Origin: Caulobacter sp.
GTDB lineage: Bacteria > Pseudomonadota > Alphaproteobacteria > Caulobacterales > Caulobacteraceae
Length of the DNA: 6,520 nt
Assembly: GCA_014378155.1 (NCBI GenBank)
Contig: JACMOF010000160.1
Span: 1 to 6,520, forward strand
Direction: 5' to 3'
Positions 1-5,389 of the stretch are shown here, piece after piece. The notes beneath the pieces were generated by a model. The model was not told the DNA's origin. It searched no databases and saw only the letters and a program-made list of their open reading frames with translations. Within the stretch, counting starts at the first letter, position 1; each line of letters opens with the position of its first letter. The position numbers and the translations under genes were made by a program.

Positions 1-787
1 CTTGGCCGCGCGCCGAGATGATGCGCTCCAGGCCCGCGAAGGCCCCGCCGCAGATGAACAGGATGTTGGTGGTGTCAACCTGCAGGAATTCCTGCTGCGG
101 ATGCTTGCGCCCGCCCTGCGGCGGCACGGAGGCCACCGTGCCTTCCATGATCTTCAGCAGGGCCTGCTGCACGCCCTCGCCGGACACGTCGCGGGTGATC
201 GACGGATTGTCAGACTTGCGGCTGATCTTGTCGATTTCATCGTTATAGACGATGCCGCGCTGAGCCCGCTCGACGTTGTAATCGGCGGCCTGCAGAAGCT
301 TCAGCACGATATTCTCGACGTCTTCACCCACATATCCGGCTTCGGTCAGGGTGGTGGCGTCGGCCATCGTGAACGGCACGTCGATGATTCGAGCCAGGGT
401 CTGGGCAAGCAGCGTCTTGCCCGTACCGGTCGGACCGACCAGCAGGATGTTGGATTTGGCCAACTCGACATCGTTGTTCTTCGAAGCGTGGTTCAGGCGC
501 TTGTAATGGTTGTGCACAGCAACCGCGAGAACCTTCTTGGCGTGACTTTGCCCGATCACGTAATCGTCCAGGACTTCACAGATCTCGCGCGGCGTGGGCA
601 CGCCATCCTTGGACTTCACGAAGGCGATCTTGTGCTCTTCACGGATGATATCCATGCAGAGTTCGACGCATTCATCACAGATGAACACCGTCGGACCCGC
701 GATGAGCTTACGCACCTCGTGCTGGCTCTTCCCGCAGAAAGAACAGTACAGGGTGCTCTTGGTGTCGCCGCTCGCGGCTTTCGTCAT
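1..787 (-). CDS. clpX: ClpX, ATP-dependent unfoldase of the ClpXP protease (C-terminus cut off by window edge)
   Basis: ClpX is a cytoplasmic AAA+ hexamer that recognises tagged substrates, unfolds them and threads them into ClpP. The frame starts at ATG (787-785) and runs open to the left edge, giving 262 codons of about 420 usual for the family. Visible in order: a zinc-binding domain with Cys15, Cys18, Cys37 and Cys40; Walker A GPTGTGKT at residues 118-125 (Lys124); the pore loop GYVG around Tyr152; Walker B Asp183-Glu184; the RKH pore loop at 227-229. The last readable residues are ISARGQ. A weak ribosome-binding site (GAGAAG) lies just upstream of the start. The gene is divergent from cicA, and clpP is a separate unit, unlike the clpP-clpX operon of enterobacteria. 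One oddity: residue 182, just before the Walker B Asp-Glu, is Asn (AAC) where other ClpX proteins I know have Ile. Identity is certain; the missing part holds the rest of the large AAA+ subdomain, sensor 2 and the small subdomain. Confidence 0.98.
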   Translation of the reverse strand, partial: MTKAASGDTKSTLYCSFCGKSQHEVRKLIAGPTVFICDECVELCMDIIREEHKIAFVKSKDGVPTPREICEVLDDYVIGQSHAKKVLAVAVHNHYKRLNHASKNNDVELAKSNILLVGPTGTGKTLLAQTLARIIDVPFTMADATTLTEAGYVGEDVENIVLKLLQAADYNVERAQRGIVYNDEIDKISRKSDNPSITRDVSGEGVQQALLKIMEGTVASVPPQGGRKHPQQEFLQVDTTNILFICGGAFAGLERIISARGQ

Positions 788-1140
788 GGTCGCTTCTCAC
801 GCTAGGGCGGTCCAGGCCAGAACCGGAACCGCCGACTCCTATGCGCCCAACTCGCCACCGAAGCGGCAGGTTATACGCCGGGAGTTGTCTAATCCTTGAC
901 ATTCCCCGATCCGGACGCACCGCACAAGCCTTGGAGCCGTTTTACAGCCCCCAAGTTCGTGGATGGTGTGTGCGGTTTCAGGGAATTCTTCTCTAAGATG
1001 GCGTTCCGACACGTCAACGCAAGCCGGAGGTGGTTCGCTCCAACGTCTCGTTTGCCACAAACGGCGATGGCCTTAGGTGACGTCTGCGGAATCGTGATGC
1101 AAGGCCGTCGAGTTTGCAGGGCGCGCAAGCGCGGAGACGC
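788..1140. promoter_or_regulatory. Divergent clpX/cicA intergenic region with promoter candidates
   Basis: This 353-base spacer lies between the starts of clpX (-) and cicA (+), so both promoters should be here. For clpX, the minus strand carries a TATAAC -10-like hexamer at 875-870, which would give a leader of roughly 75 bases; no convincing -35 sits 17 bases before it. On the plus strand there is a perfect TTGACA at 896-901, but the hexamer 17 bases further on is not a -10; a TCTAAGAT motif near 993-1000 resembles the Caulobacter housekeeping -10 (GCTANAWC) and is an alternative for cicA. A GANTC (CcrM methylation) site is at 834-838. No small ORF here has a ribosome-binding site and Caulobacter-like codon use. 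Exact promoters are inference. Confidence 0.4.
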
Positions 1141-1812
1141 ATGGCGAAACGTTCACTGATGGCCAAGGGGCTGACGGCGTCGACCCCGATGATGGGCGAC
1201 ATGCACGAGGATCCACCCCTGGTGGCCTTCGATTTCGATGGCACACTGACGGTCCGAGACAGCTTCACGGCCTTTCTGAGATGGCGGGTCAGCCCAGCGC
1301 GTCACGCCTTGGGCATGATCCGCTTGGCGCCTGCCGCCGTGGTCTACCTGTTCGACCGCAACCGGGGCAAGATCAAGGCCGCCGCCGTGCGCGAGTTCCT
1401 CCGCGGTGTCAGCCTCGAGCGACTTGAGCGGGACGCCCGCGCCTTTGCCCAGTCCGAGGCGCCCAAGCTGTTCCGCCCCGACGCCTTGGCTGTCTGGCGG
1501 CGCTGGCGGGCCAAGGGCGCCAAGCTGGTGATCGTCACCGCCTCGCCCGACATGATCGTCGCCCCCTTCGCTCGAGGCCTGGGCGCCGACCTGCTGATTG
1601 GCTCGCGCCTGGCCCTCGACCTCAACGACAAGATCACGGGCGCGCTGCTGGGTCCCAACTGCCGGGGCCCGGAAAAGGTCGTGCGGCTGCGCGAGCAATT
1701 CGGCGACGATATGTCGCTGGCCGCCGCCTATGGCGACACCTCCGGCGACCGCGAGATGCTGGCGATCGCCCACGAGAAGGGCTACCGGATTTTCCGCGGC
1801 AAGCCGGGGTAA
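1141..1812 (+). CDS. cicA: CicA, HAD superfamily (subfamily IB) phosphatase-like protein
   Basis: A 223-residue protein with all four HAD motifs: motif I DFDGTLT at residues 31-37 (nucleophile Asp31, general acid Asp33), motif II Thr133 in VTASPD, motif III Lys179 in GPEKV, and motif IV GDTSGD with Asp199 and Asp203. The helical cap between motifs I and II (about residues 45-125) is typical of the subfamily IB group that includes phosphoserine phosphatase-like enzymes. Its natural substrate cannot be read from the sequence. Position, orientation and family match CicA of C. crescentus, encoded between clpP and clpX; as I recall, its overproduction disturbs cell division. I chose ATG 1141 because GGAG at 1133-1136 lies 4 bases upstream; a TTG at 1114 in frame and ATGs at 1159 and 1189 lack such a site. 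The roughly 27 residues before the HAD core look disordered, so a later start remains possible. It is divergent from clpX and convergent with clpP. Confidence 0.9.
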   Translation: MAKRSLMAKGLTASTPMMGDMHEDPPLVAFDFDGTLTVRDSFTAFLRWRVSPARHALGMIRLAPAAVVYLFDRNRGKIKAAAVREFLRGVSLERLERDARAFAQSEAPKLFRPDALAVWRRWRAKGAKLVIVTASPDMIVAPFARGLGADLLIGSRLALDLNDKITGALLGPNCRGPEKVVRLREQFGDDMSLAAAYGDTSGDREMLAIAHEKGYRIFRGKPG

Positions 1813-1815
1813 AGG

Positions 1816-1950
1816 CCCTCCCCCATGGGGAAGGCTGTCGCGAAGTGACCGGTGGGGGGCGTTGTAGGGTCGTCGATCATCGGGTCGTCCGTCATCCGAT
1901 CACTCCCCCCTCCGTCCGCTCCGCCGATACCTCCCCCCAAAAGGGGGAGG
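1816..1950. repeat. REP-like palindromic element pair in inverted orientation (BIME-like)
   Basis: Two related copies face each other right after the cicA stop. The left copy (1816-1861) has CCTCCCCCATGGGGAAGG, then a small hairpin GTCGC-GAA-GTGAC at 1837-1849, then a G-run. The right copy (1903-1950), read on the minus strand, has the same order: a CCTCCCCC/GGGGGAGG hairpin (1930-1937 with 1943-1950), a GC-rich middle, then a G-run. The spacer holds a small tandem repeat. From memory, similar C-run/G-run palindromes are dispersed between genes in Caulobacter, so this looks like a REP family. Neither hairpin is followed by a clear T-run, so a terminator role for cicA is possible but not shown. 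Confidence 0.65.
1867..1896 (+). repeat. Two tandem copies of a 15-base unit
   Basis: GGGTCGTCGATCATC (1867-1881) is followed directly by GGGTCGTCCGTCATC (1882-1896), identical at 13 of 15 positions. The pair fills the spacer between the two inverted REP-like copies. It may be part of the mobile or amplified unit; no function is evident. Confidence 0.7.
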
Positions 1951-2494
1951 ACTTGATGGACACGACTTCGCCGCTTCACGCGGCGGGCCGCTGAAGGTGT
2001 GGGGAGGGCCGCGGAGCGCCGGGCTGAGCCCGGAAGCTTTGTAGGAAATACCGTTTCGACTCAGACCGACGCTCCGCGCGGTCCTTATCCGGGAGCGACC
2101 GGCGTTCGGCGCTATTGGCGCCTCGCCGATCGAAGCCCCCGACGGGCGGGCCGGGCTCGCGTTGCCCAGTCCCGGAACGCCTGCGTCACCGCGAGCCTGT
2201 CGTCTCGTCCGTCCTCGCCCCACGCCGTACTTGTGTTCCACGCCCGGCCGGCACCAGAAGGATGAAGTCACGACCCCTCGCGGAGCCGCCGCCGACGAGC
2301 ACACCCGCTCGACCGCACCCCAAGGCCGCGAAGGTCGCAGGCCTTAGCCCCCTCCCCATCGCCTTGAAGCCCGTTGATTATGCGGCGCCGTGAAACGGGG
2401 AGGATAAGTCTATTTTCGGCATTGAATTTGTTGGGGAAACACGCCGGGAGCGATGAGCGAGAACCTATTTTTGCCGTCGCCGTTGGTGATCTGG
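1951..2494. other. Gene-free stretch between convergent cicA and clpP
   Basis: I find no supported gene here. Several overlapping open frames exist on both strands (for example 1999-2265 +, 2115-2393 + and 1900-2304 -), but they lack ribosome-binding sites, have relaxed third-position GC compared with clpP or tig, and have Arg/Pro/Ala-rich compositions typical of chance frames in GC-rich DNA. Structure that can be seen: hairpin CGCCGC/GCGGCG at 1969-1985, hairpin CCGGGC/GCCCGG at 2019-2033, and distant complementary CCTCCCC (2351-2357) and GGGGAGG (2397-2403). The segment about 2401-2440 is clearly AT-richer than its surroundings. A decayed gene or an unrecognised small RNA cannot be excluded. 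Confidence 0.5.
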
Positions 2495-2569
2495 AGGTCT
2501 GCTTGCCGCTCGGGCGCTAACAGCCGCTTTCGACCCTTTGCCAGACAATCGAAAGGTCTGCTTAGCGGC
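2495..2569. repeat. Structured intergenic repeat with direct and inverted copies
   Basis: AGGTCTGCTT occurs twice in direct orientation (2495-2504 and 2554-2563). Around the second copy, GCCGCT (2523-2528) pairs with AGCGGC (2564-2569), CTTTCGA (2527-2533) pairs with TCGAAAG (2549-2555), and CAGAC (2542-2546) can pair with GTCTG (2556-2560) as an alternative. The combination of a CGCTTTCGACCC-type core and AGGTCTGCTT recalls short dispersed intergenic repeats I associate with Caulobacter and sphingomonads; that link is from memory. An open frame from ATG 2453 to 2677 crosses this element and the clpP terminator and is judged spurious. Confidence 0.45.
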
Positions 2570-2618
2570 GCCCCCCCCGGGGGCACACCCCTGCCCGCCT
2601 CCGCAGGTTCCGGACAAG

Positions 2619-2650
2619 AAAAAAGCCGCCGACCTCGCGGGCGGCGGCTT
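2619..2650 (-). terminator. Rho-independent terminator of clpP
   Basis: On the minus strand, 24 bases after the clpP stop, AAGCCGCC (2650-2643) pairs with GGCGGCTT (2630-2623), the stem continues with one mismatch up to a GCGA tetraloop, and a run of six T follows (2624-2619). This is a strong intrinsic terminator. Confidence 0.9.
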
Positions 2651-2673
2651 CATCTCGCGAAAGAGAAAGGCCC

Positions 2674-3300
2674 TTAGGCCTTCTCGTCCGCCTCGTCGCG
2701 GCTTTCGTTGATGTGGTCGATCAAGCCCCAGGCCTTGGCTTCCTCGGCGCTCATGAAGTTGTCGCGGTCCAGGTCGCGCTCGACCTCTTCATAGGTCCGC
2801 CCGCAGTGCTTGACGTAGATTTCGTTCAGGCGACGCTTGGTCTTCGAGATGTCCTCGGCGTGGCGCACGATGTCCGAGGCCTGGCCACGGAAACCGCCCG
2901 AGGGCTGGTGAACCATGATGCGGGCGTTCGGCAGGGCGATACGCTGGCCGGGCGCGCCAGCGCAGAGCAGCAGGCTGCCCATCGAGGCCGCCATGCCCAT
3001 GCACACCGTCGAAACGGGGCTCTTGATGTATTGCATCGTGTCGTAGATCGCCAAGCCCGACGTCACCACGCCACCCGGCGAGTTGATGTACATGGCGATC
3101 TCCTTCTTGGGGTTCTCGGACTCCAAGAAGAGCAGCTGGGCGCAGATCAGGCTGGCCATGCCGTCTTCGACGGGACCGGTCAGGAAGATGATCCGCTCTT
3201 TCAGCAGACGGGAGAAAATATCGAACGCCCGCTCGCCGCGGCTGGTCTGTTCGACCACCATCGGGACGAGGTTCATGGCCGTCGCCATCGGATCATACAT
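2674..3300 (-). CDS. clpP: ClpP, proteolytic subunit of Clp protease
   Basis: ClpP is the serine peptidase whose two heptameric rings form the degradation chamber for ClpX or ClpA; in Caulobacter ClpXP is essential and drives cell-cycle-dependent loss of CtrA. The 208-residue protein is family length. The catalytic triad is intact: Ser106 in GMAASMGS, His131 in MVHQPSGG, Asp180 in DRDNF, with spacings of 25 and 49 residues exactly as in E. coli. The start is ATG at 3300 (MYDPM...), with AAAGGG 8 bases upstream (3314-3309); longer in-frame starts at 3318 and 3396 lack a ribosome-binding site and lie outside the conserved protein. Oddities: Val145 stands where ClpP proteins have a Glu (DIE changed to DIV), Ser152 replaces the usual Leu/Ile, and Cys113 is unusual. 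The gene has its own promoter candidate and terminator and is not in an operon with clpX. Confidence 0.98.
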   Translation of the reverse strand: MYDPMATAMNLVPMVVEQTSRGERAFDIFSRLLKERIIFLTGPVEDGMASLICAQLLFLESENPKKEIAMYINSPGGVVTSGLAIYDTMQYIKSPVSTVCMGMAASMGSLLLCAGAPGQRIALPNARIMVHQPSGGFRGQASDIVRHAEDISKTKRRLNEIYVKHCGRTYEEVERDLDRDNFMSAEEAKAWGLIDHINESRDEADEKA

Positions 3301-3365
3301 AGGGATCGCCCTTTTCATTGTGTCTGGGCGGCGCGAGCGAATCAGCCCCCGCGCGCCGTCGCTCT

Positions 3366-3397
3366 CGCATATCGCGTGGCGCTTAACAGGTTGCAAG
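3366..3397 (-). promoter_or_regulatory. Candidate clpP promoter (heat-shock or housekeeping type)
   Basis: On the minus strand CTTGCAA (3397-3391) and CGATATGC (3373-3366, containing ATATGC) are spaced like a -35/-10 pair (18 bases between TTGCAA and ATATGC). The CTTG start also fits the -35 of sigma-32-type promoters. It lies about 65 bases upstream of the clpP start and after the tig terminator, so it is well placed. C. crescentus clpP is reported to be heat-inducible from a sigma-32-type promoter; assigning this site to that promoter is inference. Confidence 0.4.
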
Positions 3398-3422
3398 GAG
3401 CCGGCGCGACGCTTGCGCCATG

Positions 3423-3454
3423 AAAAAGGGCGCGCCCCTCGCGGACCGCGCCCT
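3423..3454 (-). terminator. Rho-independent terminator of tig
   Basis: On the minus strand, 23 bases after the tig stop, AGGGCGCG (3454-3447) pairs with CGCGCCCT (3434-3427), the inner bases close on a GCGA tetraloop with one mismatch, and a T-run follows (3427-3423). It separates tig from clpP. Confidence 0.88.
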
Positions 3455-3477
3455 GTTCACGTCAAATGATGGAGGCC

Positions 3478-4842
3478 TTAACCGCCATAGCCTTCCGGAA
3501 GATCGTCTTCTTCCATCAGCTCTTCCTTGGAGACTTCCTTTTCCTCGATCTTGGCCTGGCCGAAGATCAGGTCGACAACCTTGTCCTCATAGATCGGGGC
3601 GCGCAGGGCGGCCTGAAGGTCGGCGCGCTGGCGGTACATGTCGAACACCTGCTGGGCTTGCGCGCCATATTGGCGGGCTTCGCGCATCATGGCGTCGGCC
3701 AGTTCCTGCTCGGTGACGGCCACGTCGTTCTTGCGGCCGATCTCGGCCAGCACCAGACCCAGGCGGACGCGGCGCTCGGCGATCTTGCGGTACTCGTCCT
3801 TCAGCTGGTCTTCGCTCTTGCCTTCGTCCTCGGGCGACAGGCCGCCTTGGGTCTTGTCGGCCTGCACCTGTTGCCAGATGCCGTCGAACTCGGCGTCGAC
3901 CATGCGCGGCGGCAGCGGGAAATCATGCTTGGTGTCGAGGACGTCTAGCAGGGCGCGCTTCAGCTTGAAGCGCGAGCTGTTGCTGTAGCGACCTTCCAGG
4001 TTCGACTTCAGCAGGTCCTTCAGTGCGGCCAGGTCCGACAGACCCAGGCGCTTGGCCAGCTCGTCGTCGGGCTCGGCGTCGACCGGGGCGCGCACTTCCT
4101 TGACGGTGGTGACAAACTCAGCGGCCTTGCCGGCCAGGTTGGCGGCTTGGTAATCGGCCGGGAAGTCGACCTTCACGGTGACGACGTCTTCCGGCTTGGC
4201 GCCGACCAGCTGGGCCTCGAAGCCCGGGATGAATTGGTTCGAACCGAGCGTCAGCTCGGCGTCGGTCGCCGTGCCGCCATCGAAGGCCACGCCGTCGATC
4301 GTGCCGACGAAGTCGATCACCAGCTGGTCGCCGTCCTTGGCCTTCAGCGACTTGCCCTTGCGCGGCTCATAGGTGCGGGCCTGCTTTGCCAGGTCGGCCA
4401 GGGCCTCATCGGTCTCGGCGTCGGAGACTTTGTAGACCGGCTTGACTAGCTCGATCGAGGCCGGATCGATCGGCTCGAACTCGGGCATGACCTCGACGGC
4501 CAGGTCGAAGGCCAGGTCTTCGCCGCCGGCCAGAACCTTGTCCATGTCGGACGAGGGCTTAAGGTCGGGCTGGCCCGCCGGGCGCAGCTTGTTGTCGTCC
4601 AGAACCTTCTGGGCGCCTTCGTTCAGCGTCGCCTCGATGACTTCACCCATCAGGGCCTTGCCATAGAGGCGGCGAACGTGGGCAGTCGGCACCTTGCCAG
4701 GGCGGAAGCCCTTGACGTTCATCTGAGGCGCGACCTCGGCGATCCGGGCCGTAAGACGCGTGGCGAGTTCACTCGCGGGCACCGTCACGCCATAAACACG
4801 GCTGAGGCCTTCGCCCGACTTTTCTACGATTTGCATCGACAT
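3478..4842 (-). CDS. tig: Trigger factor, ribosome-associated chaperone and peptidyl-prolyl isomerase
   Basis: Trigger factor docks beside the ribosomal exit tunnel and holds nascent chains while they fold. The 454-residue protein has the usual three parts: an N-terminal ribosome-binding domain (about 1-150) with the docking signature GFRPGK at residues 45-50, an FKBP-like isomerase domain (about 170-255, [14 protein letters not shown]), and a helical C-terminal chaperone domain (about 265-430). It ends in an acidic tail ([11 protein letters not shown]). I use ATG 4842 (MSMQIV...) because GAGAAG (4855-4850) is 7 bases upstream; the ATG two codons later (MQIV...) is also reasonable and leaves a 13-base gap. 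tig before clpP is the common bacterial order; here a terminator divides them. Four or more long open frames on the plus strand (for example 3466-3948 and 4147-4449) are antisense shadows. Confidence 0.97.
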   Translation of the reverse strand: MSMQIVEKSGEGLSRVYGVTVPASELATRLTARIAEVAPQMNVKGFRPGKVPTAHVRRLYGKALMGEVIEATLNEGAQKVLDDNKLRPAGQPDLKPSSDMDKVLAGGEDLAFDLAVEVMPEFEPIDPASIELVKPVYKVSDAETDEALADLAKQARTYEPRKGKSLKAKDGDQLVIDFVGTIDGVAFDGGTATDAELTLGSNQFIPGFEAQLVGAKPEDVVTVKVDFPADYQAANLAGKAAEFVTTVKEVRAPVDAEPDDELAKRLGLSDLAALKDLLKSNLEGRYSNSSRFKLKRALLDVLDTKHDFPLPPRMVDAEFDGIWQQVQADKTQGGLSPEDEGKSEDQLKDEYRKIAERRVRLGLVLAEIGRKNDVAVTEQELADAMMREARQYGAQAQQVFDMYRQRADLQAALRAPIYEDKVVDLIFGQAKIEEKEVSKEELMEEDDLPEGYGG

Positions 4843-4862
4843 TCTTTAGCTTCTCGGCTCTT

Positions 4863-4878
4863 CGGGCGTTCGCGCCCG
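4863..4878. other. Small hairpin in the tig leader
   Basis: CGGGCG (4863-4868) pairs with CGCCCG (4873-4878) around TTCG on the plus strand (CGAA on the transcribed minus strand). It lies 8 bases upstream of the tig ribosome-binding site, so it would fold in the tig leader without covering it. Function is unknown. Confidence 0.45.
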
Positions 4879-4896
4879 TCGTCCGCCCCGGGGGAC

Positions 4897-4930
4897 AAAA
4901 CATCAAAGCCGCCCACGTCACCGGGGCGGC
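4897..4930 (-). terminator. Probable terminator downstream of tRNA-Leu
   Basis: On the minus strand GCCGCCC (4930-4924) pairs perfectly with GGGCGGC (4914-4908) around a nine-base loop, followed by TTTGATGTTTT (to 4897). The interrupted T-run makes it weaker than the clpP and tig terminators. It lies about 110 bases after the tRNA 3' end and about 55 bases before tig, so it could end the tRNA transcript or, if the tig promoter lies upstream of it, act within the tig leader. Confidence 0.6.
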
Positions 4931-4942
4931 GAAAGAGCGCCC

Positions 4943-4970
4943 TTATGTCACGCGTTTGGCGACCATCCAA
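4943..4970 (-). promoter_or_regulatory. Candidate tig promoter
   Basis: On the minus strand TTGGAT (4970-4965) and ACATAA (4948-4943) are 16 bases apart, a plausible but weak sigma-70-type pair. It is one of few promoter-like pairs between the tRNA gene and tig, but using it would place the GCCGCCC/GGGCGGC hairpin inside the tig leader. The same spacer has a direct repeat TCCGCCAGGC (4982-4991 and 5016-5025) of unknown meaning. Confidence 0.3.
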
Positions 4971-5042
4971 GGGCGTTGGCGTCCGCCAGGCGAAAGACCC
5001 GGCGAATTCGGCGCATCCGCCAGGCTGGGGGCCCGGCGGGGG

Positions 5043-5127
5043 TGGTGCGGATGAGAGGACTCGAACCTCCACGCCTCTCGGCGCTAGAACCTAAATCTAG
5101 TGCGTCTACCAGTTTCGCCACATCCGC
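5043..5127 (-). tRNA. tRNA-Leu, anticodon UAG
   Basis: The minus strand folds as a full class II tRNA of 85 bases including an encoded CCA. Acceptor GCGGATG (5127-5121) pairs with CATCCGC (5053-5047), followed by discriminator A and CCA (5045-5043). The anticodon stem is CTAGA/TCTAG with loop TTTAGGT, placing anticodon TAG at 5093-5091, which reads CUA and other CUN codons. A long variable arm (CGCCGAGAGGCG) and TTCGAGT in the T loop fit leucine tRNA. It has its own promoter candidate but could also receive read-through from nnr, on the same strand. Confidence 0.97.
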
Positions 5128-5145
5128 GCCGTGCGCTGAAGGCGG

Positions 5146-5172
5146 GTTAGACATGCCAGGCGAAGTTGGCAA
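5146..5172 (-). promoter_or_regulatory. Candidate promoter of tRNA-Leu
   Basis: On the minus strand TTGCCA (5172-5167) is followed after 15-16 bases by TCTAACC (5151-5145), close to the Caulobacter housekeeping -10 (GCTANAWC). Transcription would start near 5138, about ten bases before the mature tRNA, a typical tRNA leader. Confidence 0.5.
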
Positions 5173-5197
5173 GTCGCGAGGCGCTACAACTCGCGAC
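5173..5197. repeat. Perfect 8-bp inverted repeat next to the tRNA-Leu promoter
   Basis: GTCGCGAG (5173-5180) and CTCGCGAC (5190-5197) form a perfect inverted repeat with a nine-base spacer, directly abutting the -35 candidate of the tRNA gene. No T-run follows on either strand, so it is not a terminator. It could be a protein-binding site or a leader hairpin of read-through RNA; this is inference. A separate 10-base palindrome GTCGATCGAC lies at 5249-5258 in the same spacer. Confidence 0.5.
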
Positions 5198-5306
5198 GGA
5201 GCGCCCGAAACCAGCGCCGACCCTTATTTTGCCCTGTCACGAAATATCGTCGATCGACTGGAACCAGAGGCACGGTCGCCGGTTATCCTCATGTCCGACG
5301 CTGTTG

Positions 5307-5337
5307 AAAAACGCCTCGGGCCAACACCGGCCCAGGC
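5307..5337 (-). terminator. Terminator hairpin downstream of nnr
   Basis: On the minus strand GCCTGGGCC (5337-5329) pairs with GGCCCGAGGC (5322-5313) around a six-base loop, with one bulged base, and a run of five T follows (5311-5307). It begins about 52 bases after the nnr stop and is a good intrinsic terminator. Its upstream arm is shared with the larger inverted repeat at 5324-5370. Confidence 0.7.
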
Positions 5338-5370
5338 CATGCCCCCCCCGACTGACGCCTGGGCCGGTGT
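5324..5370. repeat. Perfect 14-bp inverted repeat competing with the nnr terminator
   Basis: ACACCGGCCCAGGC (5324-5337) and GCCTGGGCCGGTGT (5357-5370) are exact reverse complements with a 19-base loop that includes eight C in a row (5342-5349). In the nnr transcript this hairpin forms first and its second arm is the first arm of the terminator at 5307-5337, so the two structures exclude each other. Confidence 0.75.
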
Positions 5371-5389
5371 CCCTTCCCCATTAAAGCTT

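Noticed and set aside
2..805. Long plus-strand open frame of 267 codons
   Set aside because: It is antisense to clpX, whose minus-strand frame shows every family motif; its own translation resembles no family I know.
1153..1773. Minus-strand open frame of 206 codons
   Set aside because: Antisense to cicA and lacking recognisable domains; a GC-rich shadow frame.
2000..2100. Possible tmRNA or other housekeeping RNA (GTAGGAAATACCG and TTTCGACTC looked tempting)
   Set aside because: The bases around TTCGACT do not form a T-stem, there is no tag reading frame, and no features of RNase P, SRP or 6S RNA were found.
1900..2304. Open frame of 134 codons in the cicA-clpP spacer, and overlapping plus-strand frames
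   Set aside because: Starts with GTG without a ribosome-binding site, reads through the REP-like repeat, and has weak third-position GC. Competing frames on both strands are equally open.
2453..2677. Small ORF beginning MSENLFLPSP
   Set aside because: GGGAG is only 2 bases from the ATG, and the frame crosses a structured repeat, the clpP terminator and the clpP stop codon.
3301..3396. N-terminal extension of ClpP by 32 residues
   Set aside because: The added residues are not family-like, no ribosome-binding site precedes the GTG-type or ATG alternatives, and AAAGGG is correctly spaced before ATG 3300.
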